This document shows positions 8,624 through 17,853 of a stretch of 53,453 nucleotides of DNA, one piece after another (the stretch's first letter is position 1; the number at the start of each line of letters is the position of its first letter). The translations under genes and the position numbers were made by a program. The notes under the pieces were generated by a model. It was not told the DNA's origin and ran no database searches. It saw nothing but the letters and a program-made list of their open reading frames with translations. The stretch comes from Armatimonadota bacterium (lineage in GTDB: Bacteria > Armatimonadota > JAAZEB01), in the NCBI GenBank assembly GCA_012512265.1, contig JAAZEM010000025.1, positions 1-53,453 of the forward strand. Direction: 5' to 3'.

Positions 8624-11113
8624 ATGGAGAGGCGGATCCTTCTGGTTTGGGTGGCCGTGCTCGCGTTGCTAGTGCCCGCGGAGCGGGCAAACGCGGCCGA
8701 GCTACTGTTTGGGTGCGAGACAGATGCCGAGGTGTCGGCCTGGATGCTCCGGTCGGGCGGGCAGGACCGGCTGGCGCGAGACCCGGGCTACGCCACGCAA
8801 GGCGAGTTCTCCATGCGCTTTGTCACCCCCGCCTGGAAGGAGGGGATGGCGCAGTGGCCTGCATTCGAGGTCGAGCCGCCCGTTTCGGACTGGCGCGGCT
8901 ATGACCGGCTCATGGTCGATATCACCCATCCAAGCGATGATGTGCACACGCTCTCGCTTTTTATCTCCGACAGGAAGGTGCCGTTTCGCGAGGGGCTCAG
9001 GTATCGGTTCGACCTCGCGGAGCGGGGCTACCGCCGGTTCATCGTGCCACTCAACTTCCCAGAGAAGGTAAACCGCGGTGATATCGGCATCCTCCACTTC
9101 TTCACGCAGCGCCCGCCTAGCGAGATGGTGCTCTATATCGACAACATCACTTTGCTGAGGCCGGGCGAGCAGCCTCCCGAGCCACGCGTCGGGTTCGCGG
9201 CGCAGGTGGCGAAGCTTTTCCTGGACAGCCTCGGTGGGCTCGACGCCGCTCTGGAGCAAAGCCGCGCCTCGCTCCTGCGCATTGCTGATACCCCGGCGCT
9301 GCGCCAGCGCGCGCGCGAGGAGATGGATGCCCTGGCGGCGTGCGCCCGTCGGGCGAGGGAGGAAGCCAGCTCTCCCACTCTCACCCTCGCGCGCCTCGAG
9401 ACAATCCGGCACGAGCTGGAGGGGCTGCCGGGAGAGGCCCGGCGCGTGGAGTCCATCTTCCGCTTCCGGAAGGCGTTTGAGGGGTTGCGCCTGGGCGACA
9501 CGCCCCTACTCGTTGGGTTTGCCACCTCGATGGAGAAGCTGCTCCCGCGCCGGATGCCGTTCGAGCTCTCGGTTGCCAGGCGCGTTGAGCTCGCCTTGGC
9601 GCGCAACGAGCGAGAGAGCCTCCAGGTAGCGGTGATGCCCCGTGATGGGGCACTGAAGGGCGTTCGCGTGAGCGTGACCGACCTGAAGTCGCGCTCGGGA
9701 GCCGTGCTGCCTGCCGCCCGGATCAATTGCGACGTGGTGGGCTATGTGGAGACGAAGGCACGCCCGCCCTACGAAGTCTCGCACGTGGGCTGGTGGCCCG
9801 ATCCGATCCTCGACTTTCTCGGCCCCGTCGATGTGGCTTCGGGCGACCTCCAGAGCTTCTGGGTTCGCGTGCACGCCACGAAAGACCAAGCGCCCGGCCT
9901 CTATGAGGGCACGCTCCAGGTGGCAGCGGAAGGCGTGGAGCCACTCTCTTTCCCGCTGGCGGTGCGCGTCTACAACTTCACCCTCCCAGTCCACACCCCG
10001 CTCCCCACGGCGATCACCTTCAACGAGCTGAAATCGCAGATGGGCGGCGCAGAGCGCTGGGCGGAGATGAAGCACCGATGGGCCGACTTCCTCGCCGACT
10101 ACTACATCGACTACGACAACCTCTACCGGCAGGGCCCGCCCGATTGGGAGATCGCCAAGCGGCTCCATGACGAGGGCCGGCTCGTCGCGTTCAATTTGGG
10201 GAACGTCTTCAACGCGGGCACCAAGGAGGATGGGTTTGATGAAGCCATCGCCGCGACGATAGCCCGGCTGCGCCCGGCCTACGAGAAGGCGAAGGAGCTG
10301 GGCGTCCTGGATCACGCCTACATCTACGGCTTCGACGAGCGCCCCAAGGAGCAATTCCCGCTTCTGGAGCGCTCCGCGCGGGCGCTGCGCCAGGCCTTCC
10401 CCGAGGTCCTCCTGATGACGACCAGCTACGACCATAGCTACGGGCTGGATTCGGAAGTGAAGACGATTGACGCCTGGTGCCCGCTCACGCCCAGGTTTGA
10501 CCCGGAGCGGGTCAAGCGGGCGCGCGCCGCCGGGAAGAAGGTTTGGTGGTACATCTGTTGCAATCCGCACCGTCCCTACGCCAACTGGTTCGTCGAGTCG
10601 GACGCCATCGAGGCGCGCCTCCTCATGGGTGCCATGACGGCGAAGTACCGCCCAGACGGCTTCCTCTACTACGCGCTCGCCAAGTGGAACAACAACAAGC
10701 CGATCGAGACCGGACCGTTCACCGAGTGGAACCCCGTGAGCTATGTCACCTACCACGGAGACGGCTCCATCCTCTGCAGCGGCCCAGGCGGGAAGCCAGT
10801 CCCCACGATCCGCCTGGAGAACTACCGCGACGGCATGGAGGACTTCGCCTATGCCTGCATCCTGGAGGAGTGCATCCGGCGGTATGAGGCGAAGGGCGAG
10901 CGGCTTACCGCCCGCGAGCGGGAATGGCTTGCCAAGGCACGCGAGGCGTTGCCAGTGCCCGAGACGCTGGTGAATACAGTGGCCGAGTACTCGCGCGACC
11001 CGAAGGCGGTCTACGCCTGGCGCAACCGCGTCGGCGAGATGATCGACCGGTCCGGCGTGCCTGACCCGAACCCCTGGGGCAAGGCGTTCGGGGTGCGCGG
11101 CTTTGGAGGGTAG
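8624..11113 (+). CDS. Secreted GH123/DUF4091-like glycoside hydrolase
   Basis: An exported protein of 829 residues. A signal peptide (MERRILLVWVAVLALLV ... ANA) is followed by a carbohydrate-binding-like beta domain to about residue 195. A helical linker, a beta-sandwich (about 330-465) and a C-terminal TIM-barrel-like domain of the DUF4091/glycoside hydrolase 123 type come next. The barrel carries IYGFDERP with the Asp-Glu pair at about 571-572, matching the family's substrate-assisted catalytic pair, and a C-terminal LENYRDGMEDFAY block. GH123 enzymes remove beta-GalNAc; DUF4091 proteins are mostly uncharacterised, so the exact substrate is open. The ATG follows GAGGATGAGGG. The sulfatase gene begins 3 bases after its stop, so joint action on a sulfated glycan is plausible. 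Confidence 0.82.
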   Translation: MERRILLVWVAVLALLVPAERANAAELLFGCETDAEVSAWMLRSGGQDRLARDPGYATQGEFSMRFVTPAWKEGMAQWPAFEVEPPVSDWRGYDRLMVDITHPSDDVHTLSLFISDRKVPFREGLRYRFDLAERGYRRFIVPLNFPEKVNRGDIGILHFFTQRPPSEMVLYIDNITLLRPGEQPPEPRVGFAAQVAKLFLDSLGGLDAALEQSRASLLRIADTPALRQRAREEMDALAACARRAREEASSPTLTLARLETIRHELEGLPGEARRVESIFRFRKAFEGLRLGDTPLLVGFATSMEKLLPRRMPFELSVARRVELALARNERESLQVAVMPRDGALKGVRVSVTDLKSRSGAVLPAARINCDVVGYVETKARPPYEVSHVGWWPDPILDFLGPVDVASGDLQSFWVRVHATKDQAPGLYEGTLQVAAEGVEPLSFPLAVRVYNFTLPVHTPLPTAITFNELKSQMGGAERWAEMKHRWADFLADYYIDYDNLYRQGPPDWEIAKRLHDEGRLVAFNLGNVFNAGTKEDGFDEAIAATIARLRPAYEKAKELGVLDHAYIYGFDERPKEQFPLLERSARALRQAFPEVLLMTTSYDHSYGLDSEVKTIDAWCPLTPRFDPERVKRARAAGKKVWWYICCNPHRPYANWFVESDAIEARLLMGAMTAKYRPDGFLYYALAKWNNNKPIETGPFTEWNPVSYVTYHGDGSILCSGPGGKPVPTIRLENYRDGMEDFAYACILEECIRRYEAKGERLTAREREWLAKAREALPVPETLVNTVAEYSRDPKAVYAWRNRVGEMIDRSGVPDPNPWGKAFGVRGFGG

Positions 11114-11116
11114 GCG

Positions 11117-12562
11117 ATGGCAAGCGAGCGACCCAACCTCCTCTTGATCTGCGCCGACCAGTGGCGCGGCGATAGCCTGGGAGTGGCCGGCCACCCGGTG
11201 GTTGAGACTCCGCACCTGGACGCGCTCGCGCGCTCCGGGACTCTCTTCACACAGGCCTACTCGGCGTGCCCCTCGTGCATTGCTGCTCGGGCGGCGCTCT
11301 TCACCGGGCTTTCGCCCCGTCGCCACGGCTTCGTCGGCTACCGCGATGGCGTCCACTGGCGTTACCCGGTGACACTCGCGGGCACGCTGGCTGCCGCCGG
11401 GTATCATACGCAGTGTATCGGGAAGATGCACGTCTTTCCCGAGCGCAACCTGCTGGGCTTCCACAACGTGGTCCTGCACGACGGCTACCTCCACTTCGCG
11501 CGCAGTCAGCACCGGAACCATAGCCTGATTGACGACTACCTCCCCTGGCTGCGCGAGAAGCTGGGCGATCCCTATGTCGATCACACCGACACCGGCCTCG
11601 GGTGCAATGGCTACGCCGTGCGCCCCTGGCTCTACGACGACCGGCTCCATCCGACGAGCTGGGTGACTACCCAGGGGATCGATTTCCTCCGCCGGCGCGA
11701 CCCAGCCCGCCCCTTCTTCCTGATGCTCTCGTATCACCGGCCGCATCCGCCGCTGGACCCGCCGCGCTCCTTCCTGGAGCGCTACCTGCGGAAAGAGCTG
11801 CCGTCGCTGCCGATGGGCGATTGGGTAGATCACGAGCTGCCGGCGCATCGCGGCCTGGATAGCCCGGTGCCGCGTGACCCCGAGGAGATCGACCTGGCCC
11901 GGCGTGCCTACTATGCCCAGCTCACGCACATCGATCACGAGATCAACCGCGTCTTGATCGCGCTGCACGAATACGGCCTTCTGGAAGACACGGCGATCCT
12001 CTTCACGTCCGACCATGGCGACATGCTCTACGATCACAACTACATCGCCAAGTCGCTGCCGTATGATGGCTCGGCGCGTGTGCCGTTCATCCTACGGCCT
12101 CCCGGGAGAGGCGTGTGGGATGAGAAGCCGGGGCAGGAGATCGACGCGGTCGTGGAGCTGCGAGACGTCTTCCCGACGCTCTGCGACCTCGCCGGGGTGC
12201 CGATTCCCGAGGGATTGGATGGCGCGAGCGTGCTCCCGCTCCTGCGCGGCGAGGAGCGCGGCTGGCGCGAGTATCTCCATGGCGAGCACGCTGCCGGTCC
12301 GCGGTCGAACCACTGGGTGACCGACGGGCGGGAGAAGTATGTCTGGTTCAGCCAGACGGGACGCGAGCAGCTGTTCGAGATCGCGACGGACCCGCAAGAG
12401 CTGCGCGACCTGGCCCCGCTCCGGCAGGATCGCGTCGCCTATTGGCGGCGAAAACTCATGCGCGAGCTGGAGGGCCGTCCGGAAGGCTTCGTTCAGGAGG
12501 GCAAGTTGGTGGCCGGAAGGCCGGTCTCGCCGGCGCTGGAGCACGCGGGCGTCGGTGTGTAG
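11117..12562 (+). CDS. C-type sulfatase (alkaline phosphatase superfamily)
   Basis: A 481-residue sulfatase, likely removing sulfate esters from a sugar or related compound. The N-terminus NLLLICADQWRGD supplies metal-binding Asp. The activation motif CIAAR begins at Cys54, a C-x-A-x-R variant of C-x-P-x-R, within CPSCIAARAALFTG. This Cys would be oxidised to formylglycine. FTSDHGDM near residues 295-302 adds metal ligands (D298, H299). No signal peptide is visible, so it probably works in the cytoplasm, unlike the exported enzyme encoded just upstream. GGAGGG overlapping the previous stop serves as ribosome site, implying translational coupling. No formylglycine-generating enzyme is seen in this window. 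A phosphonate or phosphodiester hydrolase is an alternative. Confidence 0.88.
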   Translation: MASERPNLLLICADQWRGDSLGVAGHPVVETPHLDALARSGTLFTQAYSACPSCIAARAALFTGLSPRRHGFVGYRDGVHWRYPVTLAGTLAAAGYHTQCIGKMHVFPERNLLGFHNVVLHDGYLHFARSQHRNHSLIDDYLPWLREKLGDPYVDHTDTGLGCNGYAVRPWLYDDRLHPTSWVTTQGIDFLRRRDPARPFFLMLSYHRPHPPLDPPRSFLERYLRKELPSLPMGDWVDHELPAHRGLDSPVPRDPEEIDLARRAYYAQLTHIDHEINRVLIALHEYGLLEDTAILFTSDHGDMLYDHNYIAKSLPYDGSARVPFILRPPGRGVWDEKPGQEIDAVVELRDVFPTLCDLAGVPIPEGLDGASVLPLLRGEERGWREYLHGEHAAGPRSNHWVTDGREKYVWFSQTGREQLFEIATDPQELRDLAPLRQDRVAYWRRKLMRELEGRPEGFVQEGKLVAGRPVSPALEHAGVGV

Positions 12563-12589
12563 GCGGCGAAGAGAGGAAGTGGGGCGTTG

Positions 12590-13183
12590 ATGGACGAGAG
12601 CGAGACAGGCGCGCCTGCGCAGCAAGAGGTGCCGGAGCCGCGAGAGGTGCCGGAGGGTTCGCCCACGCTCGAGGGACTGTTCGAGGCGGTGCTCTGGCAC
12701 AGCCGGTTCCTGATGGTGGTCCCGGTCATCGTGGGGATCCTCATGGCTGCGGGCACCTTCTACGTGGCGTGCGTCGATACGGTCTACCTCCTCGGGCTGG
12801 CCAGTCGCATCGCCGACATCACGCTGACGGAGGAGATGCGCCAGGGGCTTCGCGCCGAGATTATGGCGAGCGTGGTCAAAGTGACCACCATCAGCCTGAT
12901 TGGCGCCGCTCTGCTTCTCTTCTCCACCGGCCTCTACCAGCTCTTCATCAAGCGGCTCGCGGATGTGGAGCGCGCGGAGACGGCGGCTCTCCTGCGGATC
13001 CATACCCTGGACGCTTTCGCCGGCCGCCTGATCAAGCTGGTGATGCTGGCGCTCGCCATGGAGCTGCTGCACCACGCGCTTCTCCAACAGTATGCGGGCT
13101 CGCTCGACCTGCTCTTCCTGTCAGGGGCCATCCTCCTGGTTGGCCTGGCGTTTCTCTTCACCGTCCGCCTGAGAAGAAACTGA
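12590..13183 (+). CDS. UPF0114 (YqhA-like) membrane protein
   Basis: A 197-residue integral membrane protein. After an acidic, Pro/Glu-rich N-terminal tail there are four probable membrane helices, at about residues 35-55, 100-120, 140-160 and 168-188. The pattern (HSRFLMVVPVIVGILMA, IKRLADVERAE, LLHHALLQ) matches the UPF0114/YqhA family. Its biochemical role is unknown. ATG 12590 follows AGAGGAAG at a slightly long spacing; TTG 12587 is an alternative. It is 27 bases after the sulfatase and probably in the same transcript. Confidence 0.75.
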   Translation: MDESETGAPAQQEVPEPREVPEGSPTLEGLFEAVLWHSRFLMVVPVIVGILMAAGTFYVACVDTVYLLGLASRIADITLTEEMRQGLRAEIMASVVKVTTISLIGAALLLFSTGLYQLFIKRLADVERAETAALLRIHTLDAFAGRLIKLVMLALAMELLHHALLQQYAGSLDLLFLSGAILLVGLAFLFTVRLRRN

Positions 13184-13314
13184 GGGGGGCATCCCCTGGG
13201 GCTGCTCCCATCCTTCTGAGAGCAAGACGGGCGCGACCGGCGCTCGCGCTGGATCGAGCCGGTGGCAGCCGCTGGCGGTGAGCGGCGTGCCGTTGGCGGA
13301 AGGGAGCGAGGCAG

Positions 13315-14760
13315 ATGGTGCCGTATGATAGCCGGATGTTCATCGCGGTCGGCCTGGCTGTCGGGCTTGCCTGCGCGGCGACAGTCGCGGCTGGGGAAGC
13401 GAGGAAGCAGATGCCCGAGCCCTTGAAGCCCACAGTGGAGATCGAGGAGGACGTTTACCATTTCGAACCGGCGAACAACGGCTCGGACCCGATGTGGTGC
13501 TGGGGATCGACCTGCCTGACGCGGGCGGGGGGCGAGCTTTTCGCGAGCGGCCTGGAAACGCTGAAGGAGTACCGGCCGCTGAACAACGTGCGCTGGCTTC
13601 TCTTCCGGCGGGGTGCAGAGGGGTGGGAACGGGTCGCGGCGGATGAGAAGGGGCGCACGCGCGAGCCGTGCCCGATTGTTGGCTTCTCCGATGGCCAGCT
13701 TTTTCTCTCGGCCAACCCGACGCTGTTGACCGATCCCAAGGCTGAGGGCGGCGGCCCCGCGCGCCCGGAGATCCTCCGCTTCGACGCGAAAAACCTGAAG
13801 GCGGGCTACGAGACGCTCCTTCCCGAATGGGATGGTAAGCCTCCCTTCACGGAGCATACGTATCGCACCTTCGCGGCCGATGGCCCGGGGCGCGAGCTCA
13901 TCCTATTCAACAACATCGGTTATGACTACGCCGAATGGTGCTTCCGCGACCGCGACGGGCGCTGGGCCGCGCGCGGCCGGCTCGCCTGGCCACCCAAAGA
14001 GGAGCCGGTGGAGGTGGCACCGTATCATGAGAAATCGGATCGGATCACCTACCCGAACGTGGTGCTGAAAGATCGCGCCGTTCACTTATGCGGCGCCGCC
14101 GCCTACAACACCTGGTCGCGCGTGACGACCCCAGACAAGATGGGGAGAAACTGGGGCAACCGCTGGCGTCGGCTCTACTACACCTGGACGCCTGATATCC
14201 TTTCCCGGCAGTGGAAAGAGTGGGTCCTCGTGGCGAATACCCAGGAGAACGGCGGCTGGCTTTTCCCCGGCGACCTTTGGGTGGGGCCGGATGGCACGGT
14301 GCACCTCCTCTGGTATGAGGGGCCGATTGGCAAGGCGCTGCGCGACCAGTTCTTTCCGGATATCAAGCGGACGTGGGCTTGGCGGTATGCCCGCATCCGC
14401 AATGGCAAGGTGGTCTACCGGCGCACTCTCCTGGAGGGTGGGGAGGGGATCAACACCGATACGGCGGGCGAGACTGGGGGAGCGCGCTTCCAGGTGACCC
14501 CGGACAACCGGCTTTTCGTCATCTACTTCCTGGTCACAACGGACGAGAGCGGGAAGCGCGTGCCATCCAACCGCGTGATGGAGATCCTGCCGGACGGCAG
14601 CCCGGGCGAGTCGGTGGTCTTGCCGTTGCAGCACCCGCTGCGCGGCTTCTTCACGGCGACTCATCGCGGGGGCTCGCCTCCTTCGACGACGGTGGACCTG
14701 CTGGGCTACCGCTACGGCACGCAGAACCAAATCAGCTATGCCCGGGTGCGCCTCTGGTGA
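13315..14760 (+). CDS. Exported beta-propeller-like protein of unknown function
   Basis: A 481-residue protein with a signal peptide (hydrophobic MFIAVGLAVGLACAATVAAG, likely cut after VAA). The mature part is beta-rich with recurrent aromatic/Gly turns (FSDGQLFLSAN, LWVGPDGTVHLLWYEG, VTPDNRLFVIYFL), suggesting a secreted propeller of the BNR/sialidase-fold type. I see no intact Asp-box and no recognisable catalytic motif, so no reaction is assigned. ATG 13315 is behind GGGAGCGAGG. An in-frame ATG at 13336 would give a shorter n-region. It lies in the same-direction run of glycan-related genes, 131 bases after the UPF0114 gene and 29 bases before the next propeller gene. Confidence 0.65.
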   Translation: MVPYDSRMFIAVGLAVGLACAATVAAGEARKQMPEPLKPTVEIEEDVYHFEPANNGSDPMWCWGSTCLTRAGGELFASGLETLKEYRPLNNVRWLLFRRGAEGWERVAADEKGRTREPCPIVGFSDGQLFLSANPTLLTDPKAEGGGPARPEILRFDAKNLKAGYETLLPEWDGKPPFTEHTYRTFAADGPGRELILFNNIGYDYAEWCFRDRDGRWAARGRLAWPPKEEPVEVAPYHEKSDRITYPNVVLKDRAVHLCGAAAYNTWSRVTTPDKMGRNWGNRWRRLYYTWTPDILSRQWKEWVLVANTQENGGWLFPGDLWVGPDGTVHLLWYEGPIGKALRDQFFPDIKRTWAWRYARIRNGKVVYRRTLLEGGEGINTDTAGETGGARFQVTPDNRLFVIYFLVTTDESGKRVPSNRVMEILPDGSPGESVVLPLQHPLRGFFTATHRGGSPPSTTVDLLGYRYGTQNQISYARVRLW

Positions 14761-14789
14761 CGAGCCGTGAAAGTGGTGAGGGGAACACG

Positions 14790-15809
14790 ATGGAGTGCGG
14801 CGAAGAGCAGGTGAAGGCGAGAAGCGCCGGTTTGCAGCAGGGCCGGAGGATGGGCCGGCTGGCGGCATGGACCGCAGGAGCGGTGGCTGCCGGCATGCTT
14901 CTCCTGGGAGGCGCGAGTATGGCGGAGAAGGGCAGGCGCCTGACGGGCGCATGGGAGTGCGTGGCGGAACAGGCGGCGTTCTCCACGCGTGATACTGCTG
15001 AAGGCGTTATCTTTCAAGGCAAGTTGTGGCTGAGCAACGGCTACCATGCCGGCAACATCCTCTCGCGCGACCTGTGGAGCTCCACCGATTGCGTGAATTG
15101 GACGCTCGTCAGTGACAAGACGCCCTATGATGGCTATAGCGAGATGGTCGTCTTCCAGGGGAAGCTGTGGGCGATCAAGGGGAGCGTTTGGAACTCGACG
15201 GATGGCGTCACGTGGGAGCGGGTGAGTGAGAAGACGCCGTTCGGCACGCGAGGCTATGGCGAGATCGTCGTCCACGATGGTAAGATGTGGCACCTGGGAA
15301 GCGGCAAGGATGTCTGGTGGACGACCGACGGCGTGCAGTGGACGTGCGCCACGCGGGATGCGCCATGGGGAGCGCGTTGGGCCTCGGCGGTCGCTGTCCA
15401 TGCCGGAAAGCTCTGGCTGATAGGGGGCGCCACTCAGGAGACGAGCGATCCGCCTGAGAAGTACTATCCGAAGTTCACCACCCACAATGATGTCTGGTGC
15501 TCCGAGGATGGCGTGAACTGGACGCAGGTCCTGGAGCACGCGCCCTGGGCCAAGCGGATGTGGTTTCCCGCGGTCGTCTATGCCGGCCGGCTGTGGGTGC
15601 TTGGCGGGTTCAGCAACCGGCGGGGCGAGAACCTGAACGATGTCTGGTACACCGAGGATGGGATTACCTGGGAACGCTTCGAGTCGCCGGTGGTCTTCTC
15701 GCCGAGGCACGAGCCAACCTGCTACGTCTTCCAGGACGCGCTGTGGGTGGTGGCAGGGAACGCCTGGCCGCTGGTGAACGACGTGTGGCGATTGCGTGTC
15801 GCCGAGTGA
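14790..15809 (+). CDS. Exported kelch-like beta-propeller protein
   Basis: A 339-residue protein. A long charged N-region and a hydrophobic stretch (LAAWTAGAVAAGMLLLGG) form a signal peptide probably cut after SMA. About six repeats follow, each with 'GKLW' and 'DVW.S.DG..WT.V' segments (WNSTDGVTWERVSEKTPFG, DVWWTTDGVQW, DVWCSEDGVNWTQV, DVWYTEDGITWERF). They resemble kelch/galactose-oxidase propeller blades. No copper or other catalytic residues are obvious, so a binding role is likely. ATG 14790 follows GAGGGGA. It is followed after 10 bases by the ceramidase-like gene. Confidence 0.72.
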   Translation: MECGEEQVKARSAGLQQGRRMGRLAAWTAGAVAAGMLLLGGASMAEKGRRLTGAWECVAEQAAFSTRDTAEGVIFQGKLWLSNGYHAGNILSRDLWSSTDCVNWTLVSDKTPYDGYSEMVVFQGKLWAIKGSVWNSTDGVTWERVSEKTPFGTRGYGEIVVHDGKMWHLGSGKDVWWTTDGVQWTCATRDAPWGARWASAVAVHAGKLWLIGGATQETSDPPEKYYPKFTTHNDVWCSEDGVNWTQVLEHAPWAKRMWFPAVVYAGRLWVLGGFSNRRGENLNDVWYTEDGITWERFESPVVFSPRHEPTCYVFQDALWVVAGNAWPLVNDVWRLRVAE

Positions 15810-15819
15810 GGAGCGCGAG

Positions 15820-17199
15820 ATGAGAATCGGATGGGCATCGGTTGATATTACCCCGGATCGGCCGGTCGTGCTGCGCGGGCAGTTTCACGCGCGCATCTCC
15901 AATCGCGTGAATGACCCCCTCCTTGCCACCGCGCTTGTCCTGGCGGATGAGGGTGCGGGCGAGCATGTTGTGATGGTCTCGTGCGATCGCGTCGGGGTCC
16001 CGGGCGGGATCGCGCAGCGCGTGCGCGAAGCGGTGGCCTCGCGGGCGAAGGGGCTGGATGTGCAGCGGATCTTCCTCAGCGCGACGCACACGCACACCGC
16101 GCCGGAGATTGAAGAGGGCCAGTATCCTCCCCAGGGTCCCGAAGTGATGACGCCCACGGAGTATGCCGATCTCTTTGTGGAGCGCGTGGCGGAGTGCATC
16201 GTGCGCGCCTGGGAGAACCAGGCTCCGGGCGCGGTGGGCTGGGGCTATGGCCACGCCGTAGTCGGGCACAACCGGCGGGCATCCTACTTTGGCGGGGAAT
16301 CCCGCATGTATGGCGCCACGAATACCCCTGAGTTCGAGCATATCGAGGGCTATGAGGATCATGGCGTCGATCTCCTCTACACCTGGGATCCCGTGGGACG
16401 CCTGACCGGAATGATCATCAACCTGGCGTGTCCTTCTCAGGTGACGGAGGGTGAGTACTACGTCTCGGCGGACTTCTGGCACGAGGTGCGCGTCGAGCTG
16501 GCGAGGCGCCTGGGCGAGGGCCTCTTCCTGCTTCCCCAGTGCTCGGCGGCAGGCGACCAATCGCCGCATCTCCTGCTGCACGCTCGCGCCGAGGAACGGA
16601 TGCGCCGGCTGCGCGGGGTGACAGAGCGCGAGGAGCTGGCCCGGCGGATCGCCGACGCTGTGACCGACGTGCTTCCCCTGGCCGAAACCGACAAGCGTTC
16701 GGATGTGCCGCTGCGGCACGCGGTCCGGACGCTCCACCTCCCGGTGCGCCGGATCACCCCTGAGCAGTACGAGCAGGCGTGTCGCGACTACGAGACGCTC
16801 GAGCGCCAGGAAGTGCCGGAGACCGACGTAGCCGCGTTCTCCCGCCGCTACGTGATGCTGAAGCGCTGCCAGCGGGTGATGGAGCAGTATCGCGCCCAGG
16901 ATGAGAAGCCGACTTTCGCGGTGGAGACACACCTGGTGCGCGTGGGCGACGTCGGGTTTGCCACCAACCCGTTCGAGCTCTTCCTGGACTACGGCGAGCG
17001 GATCAAGGCGCGGTGCAAGGCGGTGCAGACGTTTATCGTCCAGCTGGCCGCAGGCGGTGGCGGCTACCTGCCGACGACGCGCGCCGTGGCCGGCCAGGGC
17101 TATGGTGCGGATCCGGCGAGCAACCGGGTGGGCTCCGAGGGCGGCCAGGTGCTCGTCGAGGAGAGCCTCGCGACGCTGAACAGTTTCTGGGAGGAGTAG
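15820..17199 (+). CDS. Neutral/alkaline ceramidase-like hydrolase
   Basis: A 459-residue protein matching the N-terminal catalytic domain of neutral/alkaline non-lysosomal ceramidases. Features are DITPDRPVVLRGQFHARIS at the start, the zinc-binding SATHTHTAP block (H90, H92) and the QCSAAGDQSPH segment in the middle. True ceramidases (about 650-760 residues) have an extra C-terminal domain that is missing here, as in many bacterial relatives of unknown substrate. No signal peptide is seen. The start at ATG 15820 follows GAGGAGCG; an upstream in-frame GTG-type start would overlap the previous gene. It is the last gene of the 8.6-17.2 kb run. An amidase on an N-acylated or glycolipid substrate is a reasonable guess, not proven. 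Confidence 0.8.
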   Translation: MRIGWASVDITPDRPVVLRGQFHARISNRVNDPLLATALVLADEGAGEHVVMVSCDRVGVPGGIAQRVREAVASRAKGLDVQRIFLSATHTHTAPEIEEGQYPPQGPEVMTPTEYADLFVERVAECIVRAWENQAPGAVGWGYGHAVVGHNRRASYFGGESRMYGATNTPEFEHIEGYEDHGVDLLYTWDPVGRLTGMIINLACPSQVTEGEYYVSADFWHEVRVELARRLGEGLFLLPQCSAAGDQSPHLLLHARAEERMRRLRGVTEREELARRIADAVTDVLPLAETDKRSDVPLRHAVRTLHLPVRRITPEQYEQACRDYETLERQEVPETDVAAFSRRYVMLKRCQRVMEQYRAQDEKPTFAVETHLVRVGDVGFATNPFELFLDYGERIKARCKAVQTFIVQLAAGGGGYLPTTRAVAGQGYGADPASNRVGSEGGQVLVEESLATLNSFWEE

Positions 17200-17853
17200 G
17201 TCCCAACGCGTGTTGCCGGACACTCGCGGGAGTGGGCGAGCGGTTTTGGCGGTTTGCGTCGGAGTGTCGGCTTCAGCCGGCGAGGGCGCCACTGCGCCGT
17301 GCCCGCGCGAGAGCGCACGGGGCAGGGGACCAAGGCGGGATTTCGAGGCGTCTCGGGTGGCTGGCGGCAGCAAGCGGCGAGCCGCCCGACGGCTCCAGAC
17401 GCGTGAAAGATGATCCAGATTTATAAAGAAGGAATCTGGAGCCGGCAGTAGAACGTAATAGTTATGCGAGAATGGGGGCGCGTGCAATCACACAGATAGT
17501 GCACGCACAGCGATTGGGCGCCGGGCATGACGAGGCCCGGCGGCAGCGGCGCAGACCGCTGCCCCGCTGCGTGCTCCACAGGACTCTCGCGACGAGCGCG
17601 TGTCGTGTGCGCGCTGGCCGTGGGGGGCATGTGGCGCGGCGGGTGGGGAACTCCTGAACAACCGGGGTGTGCCCCGGTGGGGTTGGAGACGAGAGGCGCC
17701 TCCGGGGTGGGCGCGCAATCGCCGCCTGGAGCAGATCGCTCTGGGGCCGAAACCCACTGCAAGCAACACGGGGCGCGGGAGAAGACCGCGGCGGGAGATA
17801 AAATTGGAAGCCCGTCGAGGCCCGTACCCCAACGAGAGGAGTGTGGCTTTACT
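17200..17853. other. Hairpin-rich non-coding leader before rpsA
   Basis: This 654-base stretch has no convincing gene. It holds a series of inverted repeats: TCCAGATT/AATCTGGA (17414-17421/17433-17440) in an AT-rich island, GCGTGC/GCACGC (17480-17485/17501-17506), CCGGGC/GCCCGG (17521-17526/17535-17540), GGCAGCGG/CCGCTGCC (17542-17549/17556-17563) and ACCGGGG/CCCCGGT (17661-17667/17672-17678). A structured 5' leader of rpsA or a small RNA is possible. No promoter hexamers are clear enough to place a start. Confidence 0.4.

Noticed and set aside
9506..12037. 843-residue minus-strand frame opposite the GH123-like and sulfatase genes
   Set aside because: No domain pattern, and the plus-strand genes have signal peptide, catalytic motifs and ribosome sites.
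15664..17487. 607-residue minus-strand frame opposite the ceramidase-like gene
   Set aside because: Shadow frame without motifs; the plus-strand gene has the SATHTHTAP signature.
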